DNA from: JBAVEL01 sp049587715
GTDB lineage: Bacteria > Bacteroidota > Ignavibacteria > UBA10030 > UBA6906
Length of the DNA: 18,993 bases
Direction of reading: 5' to 3'
Assembly (NCBI GenBank): GCA_049587715.1
Contig: JBAVEL010000095.1
Coordinates: 1 to 18,993 of the forward strand
Below the pieces are notes generated by a model, which was not told the origin of the DNA, searched no databases, and saw only the letters and a program-made list of their open reading frames with translations. Position numbers and translations under genes: made by a program. Every line of letters begins with the position of its first letter. Within the stretch, counting starts at the first letter, position 1. Positions 1 through 7,388 of the stretch are shown here, piece by piece.

Positions 1-1
1 G

Positions 2-1171
2 CCCTGGGCCGACCGCTACGCGTACCTCCCGGGGGCCGGCCTGAGTCTGGCGGCCGGCGGTCTCCTGGGGCGGGTCCGCCGGGGGGAGAAACGCCGGCGG
101 ATCGTCCCGGCGGCGGTCTGTGCGGCCCTGGCTGTGCTGGGTGCGCTGAGCCTGCGCCAGATTCCCCTCTGGGCCGACTCGGTGACCCTCTGGCGGCATG
201 CGGCGGAGTCCACGCCCCGTCCCACGCCTCTCGCCCTGGTTCCCCTGGGAGCGGCCGTCTTCCAGGAGGGACGCCCGCAGGAAGCGGTGGCCCTCTACCG
301 ACGGGCCATCGGACTGGACTCCCTCTATACGGAGGCATACTACAATATGGGGATTGCCTATGCCTCCATGGGCCACAGGGACAGCGCCCGGGAGGCATAC
401 CGGCATGCCCTCCGCGTTGAGTCCTCGCACGGCCCGTCGCGGAACAACCTGGGAATCCTGCTGCTGGAGGAGGGGCGTGTGGAGGAGGCCCTGGGGGAGT
501 TCCTCCGGATCCTGGGGACCGATCCGCTGAACCCGGATGCGGCCTACAACGCGGGAGTGGTGTACGAGCGGAAAGGGATGGCCCCTCGGGCGGCGGAGAT
601 GTATGTCCGGGCGATCGAGCTCCGGCCTCCGGCGGTGGATGCCCGGGTGAACCTGGCTCTCCTTCTTGCGGCGGCAGGTTCCGCCCCCGAGGCGGAGGCG
701 CTCCTCCGCAAGGCGGCCTCTCTGGATCCCTCCCGGGGCGACACCTGGTTCAATCTGGGCGTGGTGCTGGAACGGAGCGGGCGCCCCGAAGAGGCGATCC
801 CGTGCTACCGGCGCGCCGCCGTTCTCAGACCCCGCCACCCGGATGCCTGGCTGAATCTGGGCACTGTGCTGGCCCGCGGCGGGTTCGCCGAGGAAGCCGC
901 CTCCGCCTACAGGCGCGCGGCGGCTCTGGATCCATCCTCTCCGGATGCGCGCTTCAACCTGGGAGTGTTGTGTGCGGCTGCCGGGGAGCCGGACAGCGCC
1001 CTCGCCTGGTATGCGCGGGCACTGGCGGCGGACTCCCTGCATGCGGGATCCTGGCTCAATATGGGACTCCTGCTCGAGAGCCGGGGGGAGCCGTCCAGGG
1101 CGCGGGAGGCGATCGAGCGGGCATCGGCCCTGGGGGCGGACCGGGCGACTCTGCACCGGGGGAGGCCGTGA
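2..1171 (+). CDS. C-terminal part of a TMTC-like membrane protein with TPR repeats (5' truncated)
   Basis: The reading frame is open from base 2, so the gene begins upstream of the window; 389 codons are visible. The first residues contain ADRYAYLP followed by a hydrophobic stretch, then a short Arg-rich loop and a second hydrophobic segment (about residues 36-50) and the motif WADSVTLW. In known families this MADRY(L/A)YLP...W.DS.TLW arrangement is the end of the membrane part of bacterial TMTC/O-GlcNAc-transferase-like proteins, just before the TPR array. About nine 34-residue TPR units follow (NLG...A...Y.RA...DP pattern) to the C terminus. TPRs mediate protein-protein contacts; the membrane part is probably a glycosyltransferase-C-like fold, but it lies outside the window. 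The stop overlaps the next gene's GTG (GTGA), implying translational coupling. An internal GTG at 134 is not needed as a start. Confidence 0.85.
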   Translation, partial: PWADRYAYLPGAGLSLAAGGLLGRVRRGEKRRRIVPAAVCAALAVLGALSLRQIPLWADSVTLWRHAAESTPRPTPLALVPLGAAVFQEGRPQEAVALYRRAIGLDSLYTEAYYNMGIAYASMGHRDSAREAYRHALRVESSHGPSRNNLGILLLEEGRVEEALGEFLRILGTDPLNPDAAYNAGVVYERKGMAPRAAEMYVRAIELRPPAVDARVNLALLLAAAGSAPEAEALLRKAASLDPSRGDTWFNLGVVLERSGRPEEAIPCYRRAAVLRPRHPDAWLNLGTVLARGGFAEEAASAYRRAAALDPSSPDARFNLGVLCAAAGEPDSALAWYARALAADSLHAGSWLNMGLLLESRGEPSRAREAIERASALGADRATLHRGRP

Positions 1172-1695
1172 CAAACCCCGTCCATCGCGGGGAGGGCCCC
1201 GCTGCGGCGGCGCACCGCCCGGGTGCGGAGCGCATTCTGGATCTTGTCTCCATGGCCGCCCTGGCGTTCCAGGTGTTCGCCCTGGTGAATCTCTGGGGAG
1301 AGATCCCCGAACGGGTTCCTCTTTCCTTCGGACCCGACGGCCTTCCCTTTGCGGCGGGATCCAGGCTCCTGCTTCTTGCACATCCCGTTCTGGGCGGCGT
1401 GCTGTTCGCAGGTTTCGGGTGGCTGCTTGGGCGCGCGGCGGTTCTCCCTCCGCCCGCCGGGGGCGGGCCGGATCTGCGTGTGCGGGCACGCGTTCTGCTT
1501 GCCCTTCTGCGCGCCGAGCTGATCGCCGTGCCGGCCTTCCTGCTCTGGATGAGTCTCCTGACCGCCATGGGATATGCGGAGGGCGCGGGTGTCTGGTTCC
1601 TCCCCCTCTGCGCCGCGGTCGTGCTTCCGAGTGCAGGCCTGGCGATCCATACGCTCGGCCGGGCAGCCCGCGGGGGAGTTCCTCCCCGCTCATGA
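1168..1695 (+). CDS. Small DUF1648-type integral membrane protein
   Basis: This is a 175-residue protein starting with GTG inside the preceding stop (GTGA overlap). I prefer this start because an upstream start would read through the TPR gene. After a polar N-terminal tail of about 25 residues there are four hydrophobic segments (roughly residues 28-48, 68-93, 110-135 and 142-165). The loop after the first segment reads IPERVPLSFGPDGLP, which closely resembles the conserved 'LPERIPTHFN..G.P' element of DUF1648, a domain found in SdpI-type immunity and other membrane proteins. The family function is poorly known, and nothing in the protein points to a specific substrate. It probably lacks the second, SdpI-specific half. 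Coupling with the TPR membrane protein suggests they are co-produced. Confidence 0.7.
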   Translation: MTNPVHRGEGPAAAAHRPGAERILDLVSMAALAFQVFALVNLWGEIPERVPLSFGPDGLPFAAGSRLLLLAHPVLGGVLFAGFGWLLGRAAVLPPPAGGGPDLRVRARVLLALLRAELIAVPAFLLWMSLLTAMGYAEGAGVWFLPLCAAVVLPSAGLAIHTLGRAARGGVPPRS

Positions 1696-1766
1696 GCTCG
1701 GAAGGCATCGGGCCCGGAGTCCCGGTCGGCTCGGGGGGCGCGCGGCCCCCGGCGGATCCGCTCCGG

Positions 1767-1796
1767 TTGATTCTTAGCAGGGCTTTCCCGTACATT
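1767..1796 (+). promoter_or_regulatory. Probable sigma-70-type promoter for the ABC operon
   Basis: TTGATT at 1767-1772 and TACATT at 1791-1796 are separated by 18 bases, in a locally AT-richer patch of an otherwise very GC-rich 150-base intergenic gap (1696-1845). Transcription would begin near 1803, leaving a leader of about 43 bases before the ABC ATPase ATG. Each hexamer matches the consensus at four of six positions. The call is inferred from sequence only. Confidence 0.5.
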
Positions 1797-1845
1797 CACA
1801 ACGGTTTCCGACACATGTGCGCACCCGATTTTCGCGGACGTCTCC

Positions 1846-2553
1846 ATGATTGAGCTCCGGCAACTTGTCAAGAAGTTCGGGGGTTTCACCGCCGTGGACG
1901 GGCTGTCGCTGTCCGTTCCGGCGGGGCAGTTCTTCGGTTTTCTGGGACCGAACGGGGCGGGAAAGACCACCACCATCAGGATGATGACCGGGCTCTACCG
2001 CCCCACCTCGGGAGCTTGTCTCGTCGGAGGCCACGACATCCAGCGGGCTCCGGTGGACGCCAAGCGCAGCTTCGGGTACGTTCCCGACCAGCCCCACCTC
2101 TACGACAAGCTGACGGGGAGGGAGTTCCTCCACTTTGTGGGGGGGCTCTTCCGGATTCCGGAACGGTCCCTGGGGGAACGGATCCGGCAGATGGATGAGG
2201 TGTTCGAGATCGGCTCCTTTCTGGACAAGCGGGGGGAGGAGTACTCCCAGGGGATGCGGCAGCGGGTGGTGCTCTCGGCGGCCCTTCTGCATGATCCCGC
2301 CGTGCTCATCATCGATGAGCCGATCGTAGGCCTGGACCCCCGCAGCGCCCGGCTTGTCAAGGACACGCTGTCGAGGAAGACGCGGGAGGGGATGACGGTC
2401 TTCATGTCCACCCACCTGCTGGAGATCGTGGAGGAGCTCTGCGACAGGATCGCCATCATCAAGCAGGGCCGGATCATCTATGAGGAGACCCGCCCGGCTT
2501 CCCGTCCCCGCGACGGGCAGCTCGAGAAGGTGTTTCTGGAGCTGACCCGGTAG
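1846..2553 (+). CDS. ABC transporter ATP-binding protein
   Basis: This 235-residue protein is a complete ABC ATPase of the CcmA/ABC-2 exporter type (COG1131-like). Walker A (GPNGAGKT) is at residues 34-41, the Q-loop lies in PDQP near residue 83, the signature YSQGMRQR starts near residue 133, the Walker B Asp with catalytic Glu are D157/E158 (IIDEP), and the switch His is H190 (STHLLE). All catalytic residues are present. It would hydrolyse ATP at the inner face of the cytoplasmic membrane to drive the permease encoded 4 bases downstream. The substrate cannot be read from the sequence. No strong Shine-Dalgarno precedes the ATG, but no alternative in-frame start exists nearby that suits the family start. 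Confidence 0.93.
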   Translation: MIELRQLVKKFGGFTAVDGLSLSVPAGQFFGFLGPNGAGKTTTIRMMTGLYRPTSGACLVGGHDIQRAPVDAKRSFGYVPDQPHLYDKLTGREFLHFVGGLFRIPERSLGERIRQMDEVFEIGSFLDKRGEEYSQGMRQRVVLSAALLHDPAVLIIDEPIVGLDPRSARLVKDTLSRKTREGMTVFMSTHLLEIVEELCDRIAIIKQGRIIYEETRPASRPRDGQLEKVFLELTR

Positions 2554-2557
2554 GGCC

Positions 2558-4246
2558 ATGCGCGACCTCCTGCTGGTGGCCGGCGTGCGCTTCGCCTCCC
2601 TCCGGGCCGGGCTCCGCCGGTGGGACGGGGCTTCGGTCCTGAAGGCCGCCGCCACCCTCATCATCTTCGGGGGATTCGCCCTCGGGGTGTTCGGCATCGC
2701 CCGCGCGTTCGGCCAGTACCTGATGCACGACGCGCGCATCGGGCACTTCCTCTTTCACCGCTTCCTCTCGATGCTGCTCTACGTGTTCTTCGTGACGGTG
2801 CATCTGGGGAACATGATCGTGGCCTACGCCACGCTCTACCGGTCGGGGGAGGTGCACTTCCTGATGAGCCTTCCCCTCTCACACCAGAAGATCTTCCTGA
2901 TCCGGTTCCTGGACAACTTCTTTGCCAGCTCCGCCACGCTCACGATCCTGGGGGTGGCGGCGCTCGCGGGATACGGGACCGTGTTCCACCTGCCGTGGTG
3001 GTTCCTGCTCCTGACCGCCCTCGTGGTGATGCTTCCCTTCATGATGATTGCGGGCATCCTGGCCGTGAGCATGCTCATGGCCCTGATCGCGGCGGCGGCC
3101 CGGATCGGGGTCCGGCCTCTGCTGGGCATGCTCCTGGCGGGATACGCCGGGGCGATCTACGTCTACTTCCGGATCACGAACCCCGGCGCGCTCGTTGCGG
3201 AGGTCATGCGGCATTACCCGAACGTGGACGCGTATTTCGGGTATCTGGATCCTCCCCTGGTGCGGTATCTTCCGAGCCACTGGGTGACCGAGTTCCTCTA
3301 CTGGTCGGTGTACGGGGATTTCGGGAGGGCCCTCCCGTACTTCACGCTCCTGTTTCTGACCGCCGTGGCCCTGGTCATCCTGGCGGCGGCGGCGGCGCGC
3401 CGGTTCTACTACGCCACCTGGACGGCGGCACAGGACGCGGAGGCCCTGCGCGCCCCCCGGACCCCGTTGCGGCTCGGGTGGATGGAGTTCGGCAGGGGGT
3501 GGGGGATATCCCCTCCGCTGGAAGCCCTGGTCAAGAGGGACTTCTGGATGTTTCTCCGCGACCCCGGCCAGTGGCTCCATTTCATCCTGATGCTCCTGGT
3601 TGCGGTTATCTTTGTGGTTTCCGCCGGCTCGCTGAACGTCAAGCCCGGCCCCCCCGTGATGCAGGCGGCCACCATCCTGGTGGTGTTTCTCTTCATCGGG
3701 TTTCTGATCGCCTCCATCACCCTCCGTTTCGTGTTTCCCGCCTCCAGCCTGGAAGGGGAGTCGTTCTGGTGCGTGCGCACATCCCCCTTTCCTCTGAGAC
3801 GCCTGTACTGGCAGAAGACGGCGGGTTCGCTGGTCTGGGTGACGGCCCTCGGGGGAGCTCTGGCCGTGAGCTCCCTCTGGATGATGAGAGGCGATGGGGT
3901 GATTGCCGCCGTGGGGGGCGCGTTCGCCGTGTGCGCGGCGCTCGCCCTGACGGGTCTGAACCTGGGAGCGGGAACCTGGTTCGCCCTCTACAGGGAGAAG
4001 AACCCCGTCCGGGTGGCGTCCTCCCAGGGGGCCTCGCTGACATTCCTGGCGGGTATGCTGTATCTGGTGCTGGCAGCCGGCATGCTGCTCATCCCGCTCC
4101 AGCGGTACTTCGAGCGCGCACAGGGCCCCGGCGGTGCGGATCCGTGGCTCTTTGCAGGGCCCCTTGCGGCCGTGGGGATGATCTCGGCCCTTGTCTTCTG
4201 GGGGGGCACGGGGGCGGGGCTCAGGGCTCTGGGCAGGGACGTCTGA
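2558..4246 (+). CDS. ABC exporter permease, multi-pass membrane protein
   Basis: This is a 562-residue protein beginning 4 bases after the ATPase stop. It is strongly hydrophobic, with about 11-12 predicted membrane segments (for example near residues 28-52, 65-88, 118-138, 145-185, 188-205, 262-285, 342-362, 373-395, 425-445, 452-480, 490-515 and 530-555). Short landmarks such as FLMSLPLSHQKIF in the first half and the FLRDPGQW loop before the second half are typical of large 'putative ABC exporter' permeases. In these, the cytoplasmic loops contact the ATPase. The two halves look like a fused pair of six-helix units, so one copy could serve a whole channel. Substrate is unknown. The pairing with an ATPase and an exported TPR/periplasmic-binding protein suggests export or an envelope task. 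Confidence 0.85.
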   Translation: MRDLLLVAGVRFASLRAGLRRWDGASVLKAAATLIIFGGFALGVFGIARAFGQYLMHDARIGHFLFHRFLSMLLYVFFVTVHLGNMIVAYATLYRSGEVHFLMSLPLSHQKIFLIRFLDNFFASSATLTILGVAALAGYGTVFHLPWWFLLLTALVVMLPFMMIAGILAVSMLMALIAAAARIGVRPLLGMLLAGYAGAIYVYFRITNPGALVAEVMRHYPNVDAYFGYLDPPLVRYLPSHWVTEFLYWSVYGDFGRALPYFTLLFLTAVALVILAAAAARRFYYATWTAAQDAEALRAPRTPLRLGWMEFGRGWGISPPLEALVKRDFWMFLRDPGQWLHFILMLLVAVIFVVSAGSLNVKPGPPVMQAATILVVFLFIGFLIASITLRFVFPASSLEGESFWCVRTSPFPLRRLYWQKTAGSLVWVTALGGALAVSSLWMMRGDGVIAAVGGAFAVCAALALTGLNLGAGTWFALYREKNPVRVASSQGASLTFLAGMLYLVLAAGMLLIPLQRYFERAQGPGGADPWLFAGPLAAVGMISALVFWGGTGAGLRALGRDV

Positions 4247-4266
4247 GCGGCACGAGGCCGCCGATT

Positions 4267-4272
4267 GGGAGG
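4267..4272 (+). promoter_or_regulatory. Ribosome binding site fixing the start at 4282
   Basis: GGGAGG lies 9 bases upstream of the ATG at 4282, which is the first residue of a short hydrophobic leader. A nearer ATG at 4274 is in another frame and reads only three codons before a stop. This decides the start of the TPR/periplasmic-binding protein, whose frame stays open far upstream across the permease gene. Confidence 0.65.
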
Positions 4273-4281
4273 TATGCAATC

Positions 4282-6291
4282 ATGACAATGCTCCTGTTGA
4301 TGCTGGCGGCCGTTCTCTCCGGGACCCCGGACGGGAATCGGCCCTATGCGTATTCTCCGCAGGCGGAGCGCCTCTTTCTGAGGGGGGTGGAGCAGTTCAC
4401 GCAGGGTCGCTATGCGGACGCCCGGGACCTGTTCGGAGAGATCCTCAGCATGTCCGGCACCACCCAGCGCACCACAGCCGCCCATATCATGAAGGGGAAG
4501 TGCCACTACTGGCTGGGACAGAGCCTGGAGGCCTCCCGCACCATGCGCGAGTTTCTTGCCGCATATCCCTGGAGCAGTTACACAAGCGATGCGCGGCTCA
4601 CCCTGGGGCTGGTTTCCATGCGCATCCGGCGCTACGAGGAGGCGCTCCGGCTCTTCTGTGCGGCCTGGCGGGAGGCGGGTCAGGCACCCCGCGCCGGGCC
4701 CCTGGAGGGGCACATCCAGGAGGCCGTGGAGGCCGTTGCACGCACCCACCTCCCGGTCACCGCTCTCCGTTCTTTCATAGAGGAGAGCCCTGCGGCGCCC
4801 GAAAGGGCCCTCCTCTGGATGGTGCTCGCCGAACGGGAGCTGGAGGGGGGGAATGTGGCGGCTTCCTCCGTGGCGGCCGACACCCTGGAGCTGAGATATG
4901 AGGGCCACCCCTATGCAGCCCGTCTGGAGGCGGTGCGTTCCGGGGTCCTGCTCCGGAACAGGGTCAAGCTGGGGGTTCTGGTTCCCCTGATGCGGGAGGC
5001 AGAGCCCTCGGGTGCCCGGCAGATCGGAACCGAGGTATACGAGGGAATCATGGAGGCGGTGGCGGAGTACCAGGAGGATCCCGGGGCCCGCTTGGAAGTG
5101 GCTGCCGAGGTGCGGGACACGGAGCGGGACAGCGCCGCCTCTGCGCGATACGCCGCGGAGCTGGCGGAGGATCCGGAGGTGGTGGCTCTCGTCGGGCCCG
5201 TGTTCTCACACGAAGCCGCCGCCGCCGCCCCCTGCGCCAACGCACGGGGGATTCCTCTGGTCAGTCCCACCGCCAACGCAGGCGGGATCGCCGCCACGGG
5301 GCCCTTTGTGTTCCAGGCGAATCCGGACCACGAGACGCGTGGGCGGGCCGTGGCCCGCCATGCGGTGCTGAACGAGAAGATGAGAACGCTCGCGGTGCTG
5401 GCGCCCTCCACCCCGGCCGGCAGGCAGGCGGTCGAGGGCTTCGTCTCGGAGGCACTCGGTGTGGGAGCGCGTGTGGCTGCCGTGGAATGGTATCCACGGG
5501 GTGAGAGCGACCTTTCCCGCCAGATCGCCTCCATCCGGAGGAAAGCCGTGATGGAATCGGCCGAACCCCGCATCTCCTTTGCGGGCAGAATGAACCGGCG
5601 AGATATTGCCCGCCTCGCGGGGGCGGGGGTCCCGATCCGGGTTCTGGACTCCCTGCTGGAGCGCTCCGCGGTGGTTCCCGCCACCGCCCTCCTGGGACCC
5701 GGCGCCCGGGCCATCCTGGATTCCCTGGGCCTGGACCTGGCGGATGTGCCGGCCCTGGCGGACAGCATGGGGCAGGCGGCCCGCGGGATCCAGGGCATCT
5801 TTCTTCCCATCAGCTCCCCGGAGGAGATCGGGGTTGTGGCCTCCCAGCTCGTCTACTTCAACCTGGGGGCGCGCATGCTGGGGTCGGGAGAATGGAGCGA
5901 TCTGGGGGAGCTGGACGTGCACAAACGCTACGCGGCCGGGGTGGTCTTCGAGTCCGACAGTCACACCGAGGAGGGGGACCCGGCCTATGCGGCATTCGCC
6001 GCGCGCTATGCCGCCCGGACGGGAAAGCCCCCCACACGGAACTCCCTCTACGGCTACGACACCGCACGCTTGATCCTCGGTATCATCCGTGCGGGGGCGT
6101 CCACACGACAGGCGGTGGCGGAAGCCCTGCGCAGGACGGCGGGCTTCAGGGGATATCACGGGGCGGTCACCCTGACCAGGGGGAGAGTGAATTCCCGGCT
6201 GCACATGCTCCGCTACGACGGGAGTTCCCTGGAGCGCATCGCGGAGGTGGACGTTGCGGAACCCCTGGGGGGCGGGGAGCGGAACCGCTGA
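4282..6291 (+). CDS. Exported TPR + type-1 periplasmic-binding fusion protein (LpoA-like / ABC substrate-binding-like)
   Basis: This is a 669-residue protein. The N terminus (MTMLLLMLAAVLSG) is hydrophobic and probably a signal peptide, although it lacks the usual positive charges and has no lipobox Cys. Residues about 25-150 form TPR-like helices (GVEQFTQGRYADARDLF, GKCHYWLGQSLEASR, RRYEEALRLF). From about residue 228 (RVKLGVLVPL) a type-1 periplasmic-binding domain of the LivK/Peripla_BP_6 kind begins, with ALVGPVFSHEAAAA, GIPLVSPTA and, later, GIFLPISSPEEI and YGYDTARLI. TPR plus this fold is the architecture of LpoA, the outer-membrane activator of penicillin-binding protein 1A, and of many proteins labelled 'penicillin-binding protein activator'; a free solute receptor is the alternative. 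An extra segment of about 80 residues (about 422-503) interrupts the binding domain. It lies 35 bases after the ABC permease. Confidence 0.8.
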   Translation: MTMLLLMLAAVLSGTPDGNRPYAYSPQAERLFLRGVEQFTQGRYADARDLFGEILSMSGTTQRTTAAHIMKGKCHYWLGQSLEASRTMREFLAAYPWSSYTSDARLTLGLVSMRIRRYEEALRLFCAAWREAGQAPRAGPLEGHIQEAVEAVARTHLPVTALRSFIEESPAAPERALLWMVLAERELEGGNVAASSVAADTLELRYEGHPYAARLEAVRSGVLLRNRVKLGVLVPLMREAEPSGARQIGTEVYEGIMEAVAEYQEDPGARLEVAAEVRDTERDSAASARYAAELAEDPEVVALVGPVFSHEAAAAAPCANARGIPLVSPTANAGGIAATGPFVFQANPDHETRGRAVARHAVLNEKMRTLAVLAPSTPAGRQAVEGFVSEALGVGARVAAVEWYPRGESDLSRQIASIRRKAVMESAEPRISFAGRMNRRDIARLAGAGVPIRVLDSLLERSAVVPATALLGPGARAILDSLGLDLADVPALADSMGQAARGIQGIFLPISSPEEIGVVASQLVYFNLGARMLGSGEWSDLGELDVHKRYAAGVVFESDSHTEEGDPAYAAFAARYAARTGKPPTRNSLYGYDTARLILGIIRAGASTRQAVAEALRRTAGFRGYHGAVTLTRGRVNSRLHMLRYDGSSLERIAEVDVAEPLGGGERNR

Positions 6292-6300
6292 GGATCCCCC

Positions 6301-6996
6301 GTGCGGGTTCCCTCCCGGACACGCATCACGGACTGGCCCCCGGACGATCGCCCGCGGGAGAAGCTGCTGGGCCGGGGCGCCGGGGCCCTGACCGATGCGG
6401 AGCTCCTGGCCCTCCTCATCCGGTGCGGGACGGGAGGACGGACGGCCCTGGATGTGGCGCACGGGATCCTGGCCGAGGCGCGCACGCTCCGCTCCCTGGC
6501 GGGCCTTGCGGCCCAAGAGCTGATGAGGGTGCCGGGCATCGGACCGGCCAAGGCGGTGGCGATGGTGGCGGCCTTCGAGATCGGGCGGCGTGTGCAGGCG
6601 GGCGACGGCTGCCCGCGGGTCATTATCCGCTCTCCCGAGGACGCCGCCCGGGTGATGATCCCCCGCGTCCGGGACCAGAGCACCGAACGGTTCTACGCGC
6701 TCCTGCTCGACTCCATGAACGGGCTGAAGCGGGAAGTGGAAGTCACCTCGGGAACCCTCAACGCCAGTCTGGTGCACCCGCGGGAAGTGTTCAAGGCGGC
6801 GATCGACCACAGGGCCGCCGGGCTCATTGTCATCCACAACCACCCCAGCGGCAACGGGGAACCCTCCCGGGAGGATATTCAGATCACCCGCCAGCTTGCG
6901 GAGGCCGGGAAGGTGGTGGGAATCCCCCTGCACGACCATATTATCATTGCAGGCGACCGTTTCACGAGCCTGGCGGAGCGGGGACTGCTGGGCTGA
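6301..6996 (+). CDS. radC: RadC family protein (JAB/MPN domain)
   Basis: This 231-residue protein begins at GTG, 9 bases after the preceding stop, with GAGGA at 6290-6294 as ribosome binding site. The N-terminal part has the RadC opening (DRPREKLLGRGAGALTDAELLALLIRCGT), quoted here only as its family landmark PREKLL...LTDAELLALL, then a helix-hairpin-helix (MRVPGIGPAKA). The C-terminal half is a JAB/MPN metalloprotease-like domain with the metal motif H179-x-H181-x10-D192 (HNHPSG...RED) intact. Length matches the family (about 220-230). The name is historical: the original E. coli repair phenotype was later attributed to another gene, and the cellular role remains unsettled. It is probably the last gene of the ABC operon. 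Confidence 0.93.
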   Translation: MRVPSRTRITDWPPDDRPREKLLGRGAGALTDAELLALLIRCGTGGRTALDVAHGILAEARTLRSLAGLAAQELMRVPGIGPAKAVAMVAAFEIGRRVQAGDGCPRVIIRSPEDAARVMIPRVRDQSTERFYALLLDSMNGLKREVEVTSGTLNASLVHPREVFKAAIDHRAAGLIVIHNHPSGNGEPSREDIQITRQLAEAGKVVGIPLHDHIIIAGDRFTSLAERGLLG

Positions 6997-7000
6997 ACCC

Positions 7001-7029
7001 TTGACAAAGTGCCCCCTTTTTGGTATCAT
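7001..7029 (+). promoter_or_regulatory. Strong sigma-70-type promoter of the lipoprotein-LysM operon
   Basis: A perfect TTGACA (7001-7006) and TATCAT (7024-7029, five of six matches) are spaced by exactly 17 bases. This is the best promoter in the window. Transcription would start near 7036, giving a leader of about 55 bases. A constitutive, high-output promoter is what one expects for an abundant envelope lipoprotein. Confidence 0.85.
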
Positions 7030-7090
7030 CTCACGCGGTTCTCGAAGCGAACGCAGACATAGTCGCACATCATCAAGGAGTCGTAGGACA

Positions 7091-7354
7091 ATGGCCATGA
7101 CATCGAGGTTGTCCGTTGCCGCCGCCGTCCTCCTTGCCGGAGGACTTGTGCTTGCGGGCTGCTCCTCCGGCCCGGGCGAAGAGGAACTGAGGCAGTTGAA
7201 CGAGCTGAGGGACCAGGCCTCGGCTCTGCAGAGGGAGGTATCCTCGCTGGAACAGCAGAAGAACGCCCTGGAGAGGGAGATCGCGGAGAAGAACGCCAAG
7301 CTGAAGAAATGCGCCGACGACCAGCAGGTGGTGCGGCAGCGGCTGGCGAAGTGA
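7091..7354 (+). CDS. Small coiled-coil outer-membrane lipoprotein, Lpp-like
   Basis: This is an 87-residue protein. The start is chosen because AAGGAG (7075-7080) precedes it and because it gives a clean lipoprotein signal: two basic-side residues, a hydrophobic core, and the lipobox LAGC with Cys24, followed by SSG. There is no Asp at +2, so outer-membrane sorting by Lol is likely. The 64-residue mature part is a single helix with an uninterrupted 3-4 hydrophobic repeat from L36 to L85 (L39, L46, V50, L53, L60, I64, L71, V81), and it ends in a C-terminal lysine (RLAK). Size, lipobox, coiled coil and terminal Lys resemble Braun's lipoprotein, whose last Lys is linked to peptidoglycan. Homology is not claimed; the resemblance could be convergent. 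Cys74 falls on a core position. Confidence 0.85.
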   Translation: MAMTSRLSVAAAVLLAGGLVLAGCSSGPGEEELRQLNELRDQASALQREVSSLEQQKNALEREIAEKNAKLKKCADDQQVVRQRLAK

Positions 7355-7370
7355 CAGGACCCGGAATCCA

Positions 7371-7380
7371 AGGAAGGAGT
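7371..7380 (+). promoter_or_regulatory. Strong ribosome binding site of the LysM gene
   Basis: AGGAAGGAGT ends 8 bases before the ATG at 7389. It is the strongest Shine-Dalgarno in the window and sits in the 34-base gap between the lipoprotein and LysM genes, consistent with high, independent translation of the second cistron. Confidence 0.75.
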
Positions 7381-7388
7381 ACCCGACG

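Noticed and set aside
1732..1751. CGGGGG/CCCCCG hairpin after the DUF1648 gene as a terminator
   Set aside because: No T tract follows; only GC-rich DNA and a palindrome before the promoter.
2620..6291. One 1223-codon open frame spanning the ABC permease and the TPR/periplasmic-binding gene
   Set aside because: The part before 4282 is the +1 shadow of the permease, rich in Gly/Pro/Arg without domains; the true gene starts at the ATG at 4282 behind GGGAGG.
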